DNA of 61,309 nucleotides from Tenacibaculum aiptasiae (lineage in GTDB: Bacteria; Bacteroidota; Bacteroidia; Flavobacteriales; Flavobacteriaceae), in assembly GCF_008806755.1 (NCBI RefSeq), contig NZ_WAAU01000035.1, positions 1 through 61,309 of the forward strand. Reading direction: 5' to 3'. How positions within the stretch are numbered: position 1 is the stretch's first letter; each line of letters opens with the position of its first letter. Below, one piece after another: positions 51,602 through 59,003 of this stretch. The translations under genes and the position numbers were made by a program. The notes beneath the pieces are model-generated. The model saw only the letters and a list, made by a program, of their open reading frames with translations, was not told the DNA's origin and made no database searches.

Positions 51602-51931
51602 TTAAGAATTATCTTCTACTGTTGCGTCTGGTGCATTCTTTTTTACAGAAGCTATTCCGTTTTCCATTGCATCTTTACTTGAATACATTTCGCTATTTCC
51701 AATTACTTGACCGTTAGCTGCCTTTAAGTTAAAGTATGGACTTCCGTTTTTTGCTTCTAGTCTATCGAATCTAGCATCATTTTGCGAATTCGTTTTTACA
51801 GAGTCAATTCCGTTATTACAAGCTGCTTTAGTAGTATAAGCTTCACTTGAAAGAATTACTTGTCCATTTCCCGCTTTTAAGTTAAATCTGAATTGCCCAG
51901 ATTTATCTGTTTTAATTTCGAATTTTCCCAT
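51602..51931 (-). CDS. YegP-family (DUF1508) protein
   Basis: Starting at the ATG 51931 (MGKFEIKTDKSGQFRFNLKA), the protein has 109 residues and two tandem DUF1508 repeats (FRFNLKAGNGQVILSSEAYT at about 12 and PYFNLKAANGQVIGNSEMYS at about 62). The upstream TTG would add seven residues and is less likely. The two-repeat length is typical. The family is small, cytosolic and of unknown function. Confidence 0.92.
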   Translation of the reverse strand: MGKFEIKTDKSGQFRFNLKAGNGQVILSSEAYTTKAACNNGIDSVKTNSQNDARFDRLEAKNGSPYFNLKAANGQVIGNSEMYSSKDAMENGIASVKKNAPDATVEDNS

Positions 51932-52026
51932 GTTATGTAATTTTTGTACCAATAAAAATACACAAATATGTGTATTCTCATGCGTATTGTTGAAAAAACT
52001 GTTTTAAAATTAACTATACTCTCTTT

Positions 52027-52341
52027 TTAACCATTAAGAAAATAGTTTAACATAGGTATAATGGTTAATGCTAGATAAAACTTCCACCAATTATTTTTAA
52101 ATGAAATATCTTTTTGATTAAGTTTCATAAACTGTGAATACAAAAAGCAAATAAATGTTGAAAAAGCTAAAATAGAAATCATTCCCATGATAACTTGATA
52201 GATACTTCTTTTAAAATACAATTGGAAACCAATTCCTATGATAGTTATTATTAATATTTTGTTTAAATGATATTTTTTAAAAAAAGCTTTATTCGTTTTT
52301 TTAGTAAAATCTATTAACGAATCACTTACTCTTGCATACCA
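52027..52341 (-). pseudogene. 5'-truncated gene for a membrane protein, cut at a REP-like element
   Basis: An open frame without ATG runs from a TAG inside the REP-like palindrome (52342-52344) down to 52027. It reads YARVSDSLIDFTKKTNKAFF, then two or three membrane segments (KILIITIIGIGFQLYF, QVIMGMISILAFSTFICFLY, WKFYLALTIIPMLNYFLN). A TTG at 52221 would give only 64 residues and cut the first segment. The gene seems to have lost its start at the REP junction. Confidence 0.6.
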
Positions 52342-52365
52342 CTAGTTGTAAACTGGCGGGAGCAG
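52337..52365. repeat. REP-like palindrome
   Basis: TACCACTAGTTGTAAACTGG followed by CGGGAGCAG. It has the same plan as the other elements in this region (TACC, a short palindrome, then GGGAGC). It marks the 5' break of the truncated gene. Confidence 0.6.
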
Positions 52366-52405
52366 TATTAATAGAAAGAAACAATAATTATACTATATTT
52401 TATTT

Positions 52406-52747
52406 TTATAAATAATGTACTTTTTTATATTTCCATTTAATAGAATCTTTACTTCTTTCCATTATAACTATAATTTTTCCGCTCCACTTTGTACCTTCTA
52501 CATCAATTTCTATTTGTGCTTTAATCTTTCTATAATCCTCTCTTATTAAACCAGAAGGAAAGCTACCAAATGCTAATATGTCTCCTGTTTTTTCATGTAC
52601 TTCTTTATCATTAATTATGTACTCCTTAGCAAAAGGATATGCTTCTGAATTTTTTATTTTGATAGCACTGCCGACTGTAACTATAATCATCAAACTAATG
52701 ATAATAGTAATAATAAGTATAAGTTTTTTTACTATTTTTTTATTCAT
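52406..52747 (-). CDS. Hypothetical membrane-anchored protein
   Basis: The 113-residue protein has one N-terminal membrane segment (KLILIITIIISLMIIVTVGS) and an extracytoplasmic domain (DILAFGSFPSGLIRED, AQIEIDVEGTKWSGKIIVIM) in the pattern of the cytochrome-oxidase-assembly-factor-1-like (Coa1) small proteins of Bacteroidetes; this likeness is tentative. It follows REP-like elements on both sides. Confidence 0.65.
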   Translation of the reverse strand: MNKKIVKKLILIITIIISLMIIVTVGSAIKIKNSEAYPFAKEYIINDKEVHEKTGDILAFGSFPSGLIREDYRKIKAQIEIDVEGTKWSGKIIVIMERSKDSIKWKYKKVHYL

Positions 52748-52777
52748 TTTAATCTAGTTCTTTTTTTATTTTCCTTT

Positions 52778-52807
52778 TACCACACGGTGCAATCGTGCGA
52801 GAACGGA
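52778..52807. repeat. REP-like palindrome
   Basis: TTACCACACGGTGCAATCGT, then GCGAGAACGG. It closely matches elements at 55224-55254 and 58738-58770. Confidence 0.7.
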
Positions 52808-52828
52808 GTAATACCAACCTTATATACT

Positions 52829-53275
52829 TTATTCATTATTATCCTCTTGATGCTTTTCTGAAATACAAGCTTCTTCATATTCAAAAGTTTCTAATAATTC
52901 TCCTTTAATTAAAAAATCTTCAACTTCAGAATAATCTATATTTTTAGGAACATTAATTGATATCAATCTATCTATATTACTTCCTTCCCAGCCGCAACCT
53001 AATCTTTCTAATTCAGATGTTACTTCTTGTTTCAAATCTAAATCTTCCTCATTAAATAATATTCTTATAACACTATTTCCTGATTCTTCGTATAAGACAT
53101 CAACATAAAGACTATCATTTATTTTTTTCACCTTTACTAGGTCTTTGTAAGCATATTCTTTAGCATAAAAAGGAATATTTTCTATTCTATAAACATCATT
53201 CCCTAAGCTTGTAGTCCAAATACTTTCTACTCCAAACTCATCCAATATTTCATATTCAAAAAGTATTTTCTTCAT
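52829..53275 (-). CDS. DUF4265-like protein
   Basis: The 148-residue soluble protein has the pattern of DUF4265: a start MKKILFEYEILDEFGVESIW, central YRIENIPFYAKEYAYKDLV, and RLGCGWEGSNIDRLISINVP near residue 95. The C-terminus is acidic. Family members are small cytosolic proteins without known function, sometimes near toxin systems. It lies between two REP-like elements. Confidence 0.75.
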   Translation of the reverse strand: MKKILFEYEILDEFGVESIWTTSLGNDVYRIENIPFYAKEYAYKDLVKVKKINDSLYVDVLYEESGNSVIRILFNEEDLDLKQEVTSELERLGCGWEGSNIDRLISINVPKNIDYSEVEDFLIKGELLETFEYEEACISEKHQEDNNE

Positions 53276-53288
53276 ATTTTTATTTATT

Positions 53289-53317
53289 AATCCGATCTCG
53301 CGGATTTGTAATCCGTG
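53289..53317 (-). repeat. REP element (minus orientation)
   Basis: On the minus strand it reads CACGGATTACAAATCCGCG, then AGATCGGATT. The palindrome GGATTACAAATCC is followed by GCG-AGATCGG, matching the plus-strand elements at 54164 and 54202. It lies 31 bases downstream of the transposase gene. Confidence 0.7.
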
Positions 53318-53347
53318 AAAAACTTTAAAATAGTATACTAATTATAA

Positions 53348-53911
53348 CTAAAGTAACACCTCTCTTAGAACTATTACATCAATTACACTTTCTAAATCTG
53401 CATAATTTCTGGCTGAACTAAAAATATATTCTTCTGGACTCGTTACAATTTTATCAGTTACTGGATTATTATGAATATAATTTAATTTTTGTTTTATAAA
53501 ACTATTTGAATAAACAAGCTCGGCATGATACCCATCTTGCCAAACTTTGTAATCTTGTTTACGTTTTAAATGACTACAAGCTTCTTTAAAATAAGACAAC
53601 ATCCATTCTCTTCTACTCTCTGCTTCTTCTTTTATTGTTGTTATAATCTTTTTTGAGGTGTATTTTTTAAAGTCTCGAATAATATCAGATAAAACCTTAA
53701 CTTCTGTTGCTCTACATAGCAAATGTATATGGCTATGCATTAAACAATATCCATATAGCTCTAATCCTTTATTCTTCATGCAATATTTTAAAGCATCTGT
53801 AATAACATATTTCTGAGAAAGCCTTGTAAACACATCTACCCATCCTACAACTGTAATTGTAATAAAATAGCACTGATTATCTAAAGCTTTGTATTTTGTT
53901 GACATACTCAT
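53348..53911 (-). CDS. REP-associated tyrosine transposase (RAYT)
   Basis: The ATG at 53911 is chosen (a TTG frame opens at 53935), giving 187 residues. It has the Y1/IS200-like fold of TnpA-REP proteins: ITITVVGWVDVF near the start, the metal-binding HSHIHLL motif near residue 63, and the catalytic tyrosine region KLNYIHNNPV near 143. Unlike IS200, RAYTs are single-copy domesticated enzymes that act on REP hairpins. REP elements flank this gene on both sides, in opposite orientation, as in known RAYT-REP loci. Confidence 0.92.
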   Translation of the reverse strand: MSMSTKYKALDNQCYFITITVVGWVDVFTRLSQKYVITDALKYCMKNKGLELYGYCLMHSHIHLLCRATEVKVLSDIIRDFKKYTSKKIITTIKEEAESRREWMLSYFKEACSHLKRKQDYKVWQDGYHAELVYSNSFIKQKLNYIHNNPVTDKIVTSPEEYIFSSARNYADLESVIDVIVLREVLL

Positions 53912-54081
53912 TATATTTCTTCTTAAATCTACCAAAAAGCATTATAAAATTAAAAACGTCTTTATATATTATTAAACCGTTTTATATAATACTACAAGCC
54001 AGTAGTTAGTACGAAAATATTTTTAGCTCCATTGCTATTAAAAACCATAACTTTTTAATACTCTTACTTACTTTATTAACA

Positions 54082-54220
54082 CAGATTGCAAATCTGCTCT
54101 ATCATATGTGGTGGGTTTTATTTATTTTTGAAATTTAATTTCTATTTACTTACTCATACTCGGCACGGAAAACATTTCCGCGCTATCACGTTTGTGTACC
54201 TATATCCGCGCTATCGGGTG
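54082..54220 (+). repeat. Cluster of three REP elements upstream of the RAYT gene
   Basis: Three plus-orientation copies are seen: CAGATTGCAAATCTGCTC-TATC (54082), CACGGAAAACATTTCCGCG-CTATCACG (54164-54190), and ATCCGCGCTATCGGGTG (54204 on). They share a palindrome followed by (G)C(G)CTATC. Their orientation is opposite to the element at 53289. Confidence 0.7.
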
Positions 54221-54307
54221 TTAATAAAACTCTGTGAAACTCATAACATTTTACAATTTTTTGTCTAAAATAAAAAAACTACCCTAATTTATATTAAGGT
54301 AGTTTTA
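54221..54307 (-). repeat. Terminator-bearing repeat block, copy A
   Basis: This 87-bp block is identical base for base to 56222-56308. It carries AAACTCTGTGAAACTCATAA and an intrinsic terminator (ACTACC/GGTAGT stem with a T-run on the minus strand), ending the gene at 54389-55021. Confidence 0.92.
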
Positions 54308-54338
54308 ATATATATATAATAAATTATCTATTCTTTCA

Positions 54339-54373
54339 CGCCACTAGAAAGGATTCATGAGCGAGCAAGAACC
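54339..54373. repeat. Tail of block A with degraded REP
   Basis: CACGCCACTAGAAAGG...GAGCGAGC corresponds in position and partial sequence to CACGCCAATAGTTATAAACT in copy E (60535 on). Confidence 0.45.
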
Positions 54374-54388
54374 AAATAATTTAAGCCT

Positions 54389-55021
54389 TTATAATTTCAA
54401 ATTAAGTTTTGTTTGTTCTATATTTTTGTTAAAAAAAACATTTAAATCATTCTTATTTTCATATTCTTTCTCTAAATACACCATAGCTTCTAAAATACTT
54501 TTAATCCAACCTATTTCCAAATCTTCTTTTTGAAGTTCTTTAATAAATTCTGATATAAGCTTCTTTCCTTTTTTATTATCGGAATGAATTGCTGAATAAA
54601 CTAAAGCTTCTTTGATTCTTATATTTTTTACTTTCTTATTTTTAAAATAATCATAAAAATCTTCTGAAGTTTTTATTTTTGACAAAAAGGCTTTTAATTC
54701 TTTTTTCATCAAAGACTTTAATTCCGAAATTGTTTTATCTATATCAGAATTATTTTTCAAGCGCCACACTCCTCCATTTTTTTTAATCTCCATCCTTTTT
54801 CCAAAAGTCAAACTTAAATCCTCTTTTTCAACATACAGAGGCATTACAAAAGACCACACATAAACTCCATCTTTGTGAAAACCTGATTTCTCAAAACAAA
54901 ACCCTACTAATAATTCATTTATATCTTTATTATAAAGTATCCCTCCCTTTAATATAAAACCACTAGGAAGAACATCTTTTAAGTGATTCTTATATATTCT
55001 TTTTATTTCTGTGTTTGTCAT
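54389..55021 (-). CDS. Hypothetical cytosolic protein
   Basis: The 210-residue protein starts MTNTEIKRIYKNHLKDVLPS. The N-terminal half is beta-rich (GFILKGGILYNKDINELLVG, VYVWSFVMPLYVEKEDLSLT), the C-terminal half is helical and lysine-rich (ISEFIKELQKEDLEIGWIKS). No signal and no known motif. It forms one module with block A downstream. It may be an immunity-type or accessory protein; no family is recognised. Confidence 0.65.
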   Translation of the reverse strand: MTNTEIKRIYKNHLKDVLPSGFILKGGILYNKDINELLVGFCFEKSGFHKDGVYVWSFVMPLYVEKEDLSLTFGKRMEIKKNGGVWRLKNNSDIDKTISELKSLMKKELKAFLSKIKTSEDFYDYFKNKKVKNIRIKEALVYSAIHSDNKKGKKLISEFIKELQKEDLEIGWIKSILEAMVYLEKEYENKNDLNVFFNKNIEQTKLNLKL

Positions 55022-55051
55022 TATTTTATTGTTCAGGTTTTTGTTCTTCTC

Positions 55052-55083
55052 GCTACCACTAGTCTCTGACTAGTGATAAACAC
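55052..55083. repeat. REP-like palindrome with GCTACC edge
   Basis: GCTAC-CACTAGTC-TCT-GACTAGTG-ATAAACAC: a perfect 8-bp stem with a 3-base loop. The same element lies at 56178-56208. Confidence 0.8.
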
Positions 55084-55096
55084 ATTTAATTTTTAT

Positions 55097-55182
55097 TTAA
55101 TTAAACTCTGAGAAACTCATAGCATTTTACAATTTTCGTCTAAATTAAAAAAACTACCCTAATTTATATTAAGGTAGTTTTA
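55097..55182 (-). repeat. Terminator-bearing repeat block, copy B
   Basis: This block matches copies A and C over its whole length with a few changes (AAACTCTGAGAAACTCATAG; TTTTCGTCTAAATT). The ACTACC/GGTAGT terminator is unchanged. Confidence 0.88.
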
Positions 55183-55223
55183 CTTTCTTAAAATAGTTTA
55201 TTATATAAATTCTTATTTCCTTT

Positions 55224-55254
55224 TACCACACGATGCAATTGTGCGGGAGCAGGG
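55224..55254. repeat. REP-like palindrome with GGGAGC edge
   Basis: TACCACACGATGCAATTGTG followed by CGGGAGCAGGG. It directly abuts the stop codon of the next minus-strand gene (55255). Confidence 0.75.
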
Positions 55255-55704
55255 CTAATATTTATGACAAAAGTAATCTAATTCTGAATCTAGATTTTCA
55301 TTGATAATTCCAATTATTTCATATAAATTATTGTCATGATTATAGATCTCTTTTATTAATACACCATTAATTTTTAAACTATATTTAAAGGCATCCCACG
55401 AATAACTACCCTTAGTTAAATTAGAATTCTTAATTTTCTGTGCTAAAGAGTTAATAGAATCTCCATCTTTTTTATTAATATTAAACCTAATTGTTTCTAT
55501 AATTTTTAACGTTTCTTTTTTATAAATTGTATCATTTACACTTAAATCTATTCCTACATCTATCTTAACATTAGTCTTATTTATAACATAAATCTGATGT
55601 ATACAGTTTTGAGGGCTTTTTATTTCTAAAAATATCGTATCATCAACTTTATTTTTACAAGAAATTAAAAAAAATAAGAGTAAAAAAAGTTTATAGATTT
55701 TCAT
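55255..55704 (-). CDS. Hypothetical lipoprotein
   Basis: The 149-residue protein has a short lipoprotein signal (IYKLFLLLFFLISCKNKVDD). The mature part is mixed strand and helix with no catalytic motif (IFLEIKSPQNCIHQIYVINK, YSWDAFKYSLKINGVLIKEI). The stop codon is immediately next to a REP-like element. Function is unknown. Confidence 0.65.
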   Translation of the reverse strand: MKIYKLFLLLFFLISCKNKVDDTIFLEIKSPQNCIHQIYVINKTNVKIDVGIDLSVNDTIYKKETLKIIETIRFNINKKDGDSINSLAQKIKNSNLTKGSYSWDAFKYSLKINGVLIKEIYNHDNNLYEIIGIINENLDSELDYFCHKY

Positions 55705-55738
55705 AATTGATTATTTTCTTAATTTGTATTTTATTAGC

Positions 55739-55835
55739 GGGTATCACTGCTACCCCAAAATTATATCGTGTGGAATTTTATTTTATAATACTTAAATACA
55801 ACTACATTATCTAATATAAACAATCCTCCAAGAAC
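55739..55835. repeat. Decayed REP-like sequences
   Basis: GGGTA-TCACTGC-TACCC (55739-55755) and CCTCC-AAGAAC-GAGGG (about 55812) are short inverted repeats; ATATCGTGTGGAA resembles half of the CACACGAT element. No terminator block is present here, so the two flanking genes may be cotranscribed. Confidence 0.4.
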
Positions 55836-55843
55836 GAGGGATA

Positions 55844-56140
55844 TTATCTTGAAGAAAGCCAAATAGAATCTTTTGCTTTTTTAGTATAATTGTAGCACAC
55901 TTCCTTATCTTTAAAAGTAGAATACTTTACCCAAACAGTATTCTTTTCTTCCTTAAATTCTACCTCATAATAACTTAAAACAATTTTTAAATTATTGTAA
56001 AAATCTATAGTTGGTGAATTTTCTACTGTTACATATTCTTTACTATTAAACTCAACAGGAAAAAATTGAACATACCTGTGATTCCAATAAAAGTATAAAC
56101 CAAGTAAAACTACTATTCCTAAAATCTCTAATCTTTTCAT
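55844..56140 (-). CDS. Small membrane-anchored protein
   Basis: The 98-residue protein has one N-terminal membrane segment (LEILGIVVLLGLYFYWNH) followed by a soluble domain with two beta stretches (IVLSYYEVEFKEEKNTVWVK, YSTFKDKEVCYNYTKKAKD). No family is recognised. It lies upstream of the hypothetical lipoprotein gene on the same strand. Confidence 0.6.
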   Translation of the reverse strand: MKRLEILGIVVLLGLYFYWNHRYVQFFPVEFNSKEYVTVENSPTIDFYNNLKIVLSYYEVEFKEEKNTVWVKYSTFKDKEVCYNYTKKAKDSIWLSSR

Positions 56141-56177
56141 TTCTTATCTAAATTTATTGATAAGTACTTATCTCACG

Positions 56178-56208
56178 CTACCGCTAGTCTCTGACTAGTG
56201 GTAAACAC
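56178..56208. repeat. REP-like palindrome with GCTACC edge
   Basis: CTA-CCGCTAGTC-TCT-GACTAGTGG-TAAACAC: 9-bp arms with one G-T type mismatch. It is nearly the same as 55052-55083 and lies 13 bases before block C. Confidence 0.8.
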
Positions 56209-56221
56209 AATTAGTTTTTAC

Positions 56222-56308
56222 TTAATAAAACTCTGTGAAACTCATAACATTTTACAATTTTTTGTCTAAAATAAAAAAACTACCCTAATTTATATTAAGG
56301 TAGTTTTA
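56222..56308 (-). repeat. Terminator-bearing repeat block, copy C
   Basis: All 87 bases are identical to block A (54221-54307), although the genes on either side are unrelated. It ends the BspA-like gene. Confidence 0.92.
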
Positions 56309-56376
56309 GTATAATAGTATATTATTACTTAGTCTTATTCAACTATACTATTGTTCGGAAGTATATATAACAATTA

Positions 56377-58521
56377 TTATGGCGAACAATTTGTAAAATT
56401 TGGACGGTTATTGGTGATAAGTGCTGAACCAACATCAAAACTAAGACATCCTGTTACTTTGGTAACATCCCATCCTGTTAAATCCTGATTGAAAACAGTT
56501 GCATTATAAAACATAGTACGCATGTCTGTTACTTTACTTACGTTCCAACCTCCTATATTTTGATTGAATACCGATGCCCCAAAAAACATACGAAACATAT
56601 TCTCTACATTACTAACATTCCAGCTACTTAAATCTTGATTAAATGCTACAGCACCTGCAAACATATTTGCCATGTTTGATACTGTTGTTACCTCCCATTT
56701 ATTAATATTTTGATTAAACGAAGATGCACCTTGAAACATCCATGCCATATCTTTTACGTTACTAACATCCCAACCACTAATATCTTGATTAAACTTTTTT
56801 GCATCAGTAAACATTCTAAGCATAGAATTTACTTTGGTTACAGTCCAAGTATTAATTTTTCCATTAAAAGAGCTGGCACCATGAAACATCCCTCTCATAG
56901 AAAAAACCCTACTTACATCCCATTTATGTAAATCTTGATTGAATGCTTTTGCTCCACTAAACATTTCAATCATTAAAAGAACATTACTTACGTTCCAAGT
57001 ATTAATGTTTTGATTAAAACTTTCAGCATTTTTAAACATTTGAGTCATAGTAGACACGTTACCTACACTCCAACCTCCTATGTTTTGGTTAAAAGCTTTA
57101 GCATTATTAAACATAGAATGCATATTGGTAACCTTACTTACATTCCAACCACCAATATCTTGATTAAAACTAAAAGCTGACTCGAACATTAAAAACATAT
57201 TAAGTACTTTCCCTACTTTCCAACTACCTATATCTTGGTTAAAGTTAAAAGCTGACTGAAACATTGCAGACATTGTAATAACATTTTCTACATTCCAATT
57301 ACCTATATCTTGATTAAAAGTAGTAGCATGAGAAAATAAAGCATTCATATTGGTAATATTACTCACATCCCAATTACTTATATCTTGGTTAAGGTTACTA
57401 GCTGAGTGAAACATCCCAGACATATCTGTTACATTAGACAAATCTGGAGCATCACTAGCTAATTCCTTTACATATGTACATCCTTTGAAAGCTTGTTTCA
57501 TCGTCTTCCATTTAATTGAACCCCATTGGTCAATAGACTGTAAACTTTCTCTTATATAACTTGGTACTTCCGATAAATTTATTGCAGGAAATATACCTTT
57601 AATAACCACTTTATATGTACCTGCAGTAGCATATGTATGCGTAATATCACCTGTTACATTTTGATCAGACATTCCATCTCCCCAATCAATTGTATAATCA
57701 TAAGTAAATCCAGTTTCAGATGCTCTTGTTTTTATAGTTACCAATTGGTTTAAAGAGTTCGTTTTCCAAGTAGTAATAAAAGCATCATTTTCATCCACAT
57801 CAGTTACATTTATAGTAATAGTAGCTGTGCTAGAAAGGGTTCCATCGCTTACAGATACATCAAGTGTATAATTTTTAGTAGTTTCATAATCTAACGTTAC
57901 CAATGCTTTTAATTCACCAGTTGAACTTACACTAAAATTAGTACTTTGACTAGTTAAACTATACGTTAAAGCGTCTCCTTCTGCGTCTGTTGCTGCAATT
58001 TGTCCAAGAACAGCATTCTTCGTATTATTTTCAGAAATATCAAAACTTTGGTTTGTAATCGCAGGAGCTGTGTTTTCATTAAAGTCTATCACATTAATTG
58101 TGATTTTTGCAGATGCTTCATCTTTACCATCTGTTACTTTTACAATAATATTATGTGAAGTAGTGGTTTCGAAATCAAGATTTTTTCCAGAGGCCAAACT
58201 TAACTTACCATCTGTAGTTATTTCAAATAAATTATCATCATTAGTGGTTATACTAAACGTTAACTTATCGTCCGAATTAATATCTGATGCTTTTACAGTT
58301 CCGATTACTTCAGTAGCTATAATACTTTCCGATGCGTTGAATGATTGTGCTTCTATTACTGGTACAGCATTTTGAATATTATCATCATTTCCGCAAGAAG
58401 CTATTAAAATTATTAAACTAATTAATAATGTTTTTTTTATGATTCCTATTATAGGGAATTGAAAATTATTTTTCTTTTTATTATGTGAATAAGTAGAAAA
58501 AGAAAATATTTTTTTTACCAT
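56377..58521 (-). CDS. BspA-like (DUF285) surface lipoprotein with cadherin-like domains
   Basis: The 714-residue protein has a lipobox (LISLIILIASCGND) after a long charged start. Residues about 55-150 and 155-245 are two cadherin-like repeats (FEITTDGKLSLASGKNLDFE; ENTAPAITNQSF). Residues about 250-325 resemble a PKD-like domain (YDYTIDWGDGMSDQ). Then come 13 tandem 25-residue repeats of the form MF..A..FNQDI..W.V..V. (DUF285). Such proteins are surface-exposed and bind proteins or matrix; length changes by repeat gain or loss are common. Confidence 0.93.
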   Translation of the reverse strand: MVKKIFSFSTYSHNKKKNNFQFPIIGIIKKTLLISLIILIASCGNDDNIQNAVPVIEAQSFNASESIIATEVIGTVKASDINSDDKLTFSITTNDDNLFEITTDGKLSLASGKNLDFETTTSHNIIVKVTDGKDEASAKITINVIDFNENTAPAITNQSFDISENNTKNAVLGQIAATDAEGDALTYSLTSQSTNFSVSSTGELKALVTLDYETTKNYTLDVSVSDGTLSSTATITINVTDVDENDAFITTWKTNSLNQLVTIKTRASETGFTYDYTIDWGDGMSDQNVTGDITHTYATAGTYKVVIKGIFPAINLSEVPSYIRESLQSIDQWGSIKWKTMKQAFKGCTYVKELASDAPDLSNVTDMSGMFHSASNLNQDISNWDVSNITNMNALFSHATTFNQDIGNWNVENVITMSAMFQSAFNFNQDIGSWKVGKVLNMFLMFESAFSFNQDIGGWNVSKVTNMHSMFNNAKAFNQNIGGWSVGNVSTMTQMFKNAESFNQNINTWNVSNVLLMIEMFSGAKAFNQDLHKWDVSRVFSMRGMFHGASSFNGKINTWTVTKVNSMLRMFTDAKKFNQDISGWDVSNVKDMAWMFQGASSFNQNINKWEVTTVSNMANMFAGAVAFNQDLSSWNVSNVENMFRMFFGASVFNQNIGGWNVSKVTDMRTMFYNATVFNQDLTGWDVTKVTGCLSFDVGSALITNNRPNFTNCSP

Positions 58522-58737
58522 AACTTTCTTATGTTTAATTTGAATGAATTTTACTAGAGATCAAAGAAAGTTAAAGCTAATTGGCTAGGTTGTTTTTTGT
58601 TTCCTAATGACTAATTCTAGCTTCTAAACTAACATATTTATATTTTGAAATTATATTCTAAAAATCGAGAATATAAGCTGCACTAGAATAGTTTACTGGC
58701 TATACAATAATTAAGGTTTTGTAATTCATATAATATA
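58522..58737. other. Upstream region of the BspA-like gene
   Basis: These 216 bases have no open frame of note and no consensus -7 element that I can see. A CACTAGAATAGTTTACTGGC at 58681 resembles a degraded REP palindrome. Confidence 0.4.
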
Positions 58738-58770
58738 TTTACCACACGATACAATCGTGCTGGAGCTGCG
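58738..58770. repeat. REP-like palindrome fused to block D
   Basis: TTTACCACACGATACAATCG, then TGCTGGAGCTGCG, joined directly to GAAACTCATAGC of block D. The normal first part of the block (TTAATAAAACTCTGT) is missing, so this junction looks like a recombination point. Confidence 0.7.
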
Positions 58771-58841
58771 GAAACTCATAGCATATTACAATTTTCGTCT
58801 AAAATAAAAAAACTACCCTAATTAATGTTAAGGTAGTTTTA
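58771..58841 (-). repeat. Terminator-bearing repeat block, copy D (5' part lost)
   Basis: It matches the other blocks from GAAACTCATAG onward, including the ACTACC/GGTAGT terminator with a T-run on the minus strand. The gene beyond it (59004) lies on the plus strand, so no minus-strand gene is left for this terminator. Confidence 0.85.
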
Positions 58842-58913
58842 GTAGTATATAATAAAATAATATACTCTCTTGTATATTGCTTAGTTGATCGGAAATTTTT
58901 GTATTAAAAAACT

Positions 58914-58973
58914 ATGAAAAAACATACAAAAAGTTATATTGTGCATCAATTGCTAGTAACAAATAAGAAATAA
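58914..58973 (+). pseudogene. Remnant of a deleted paralogue of the following gene
   Basis: A 19-residue frame begins MKKHTKSY. Its start region (58908-58928) repeats the start of the next gene (58998-59018) over 21 bases, and its end carries ATTGCTAGTAACAAATA (58949-58965), also found after the next gene (60395-60411). This is what an internal deletion of a tandem copy would leave. Confidence 0.55.
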
Positions 58974-59003
58974 AAATATAGATAGCTAACTACAAATAAA
59001 ACT

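Noticed and set aside
53348..53911. Active IS200/IS605 insertion sequence
   Set aside because: No TnpB partner or typical left/right end structures; the sequence fits the RAYT group and is flanked by REPs.
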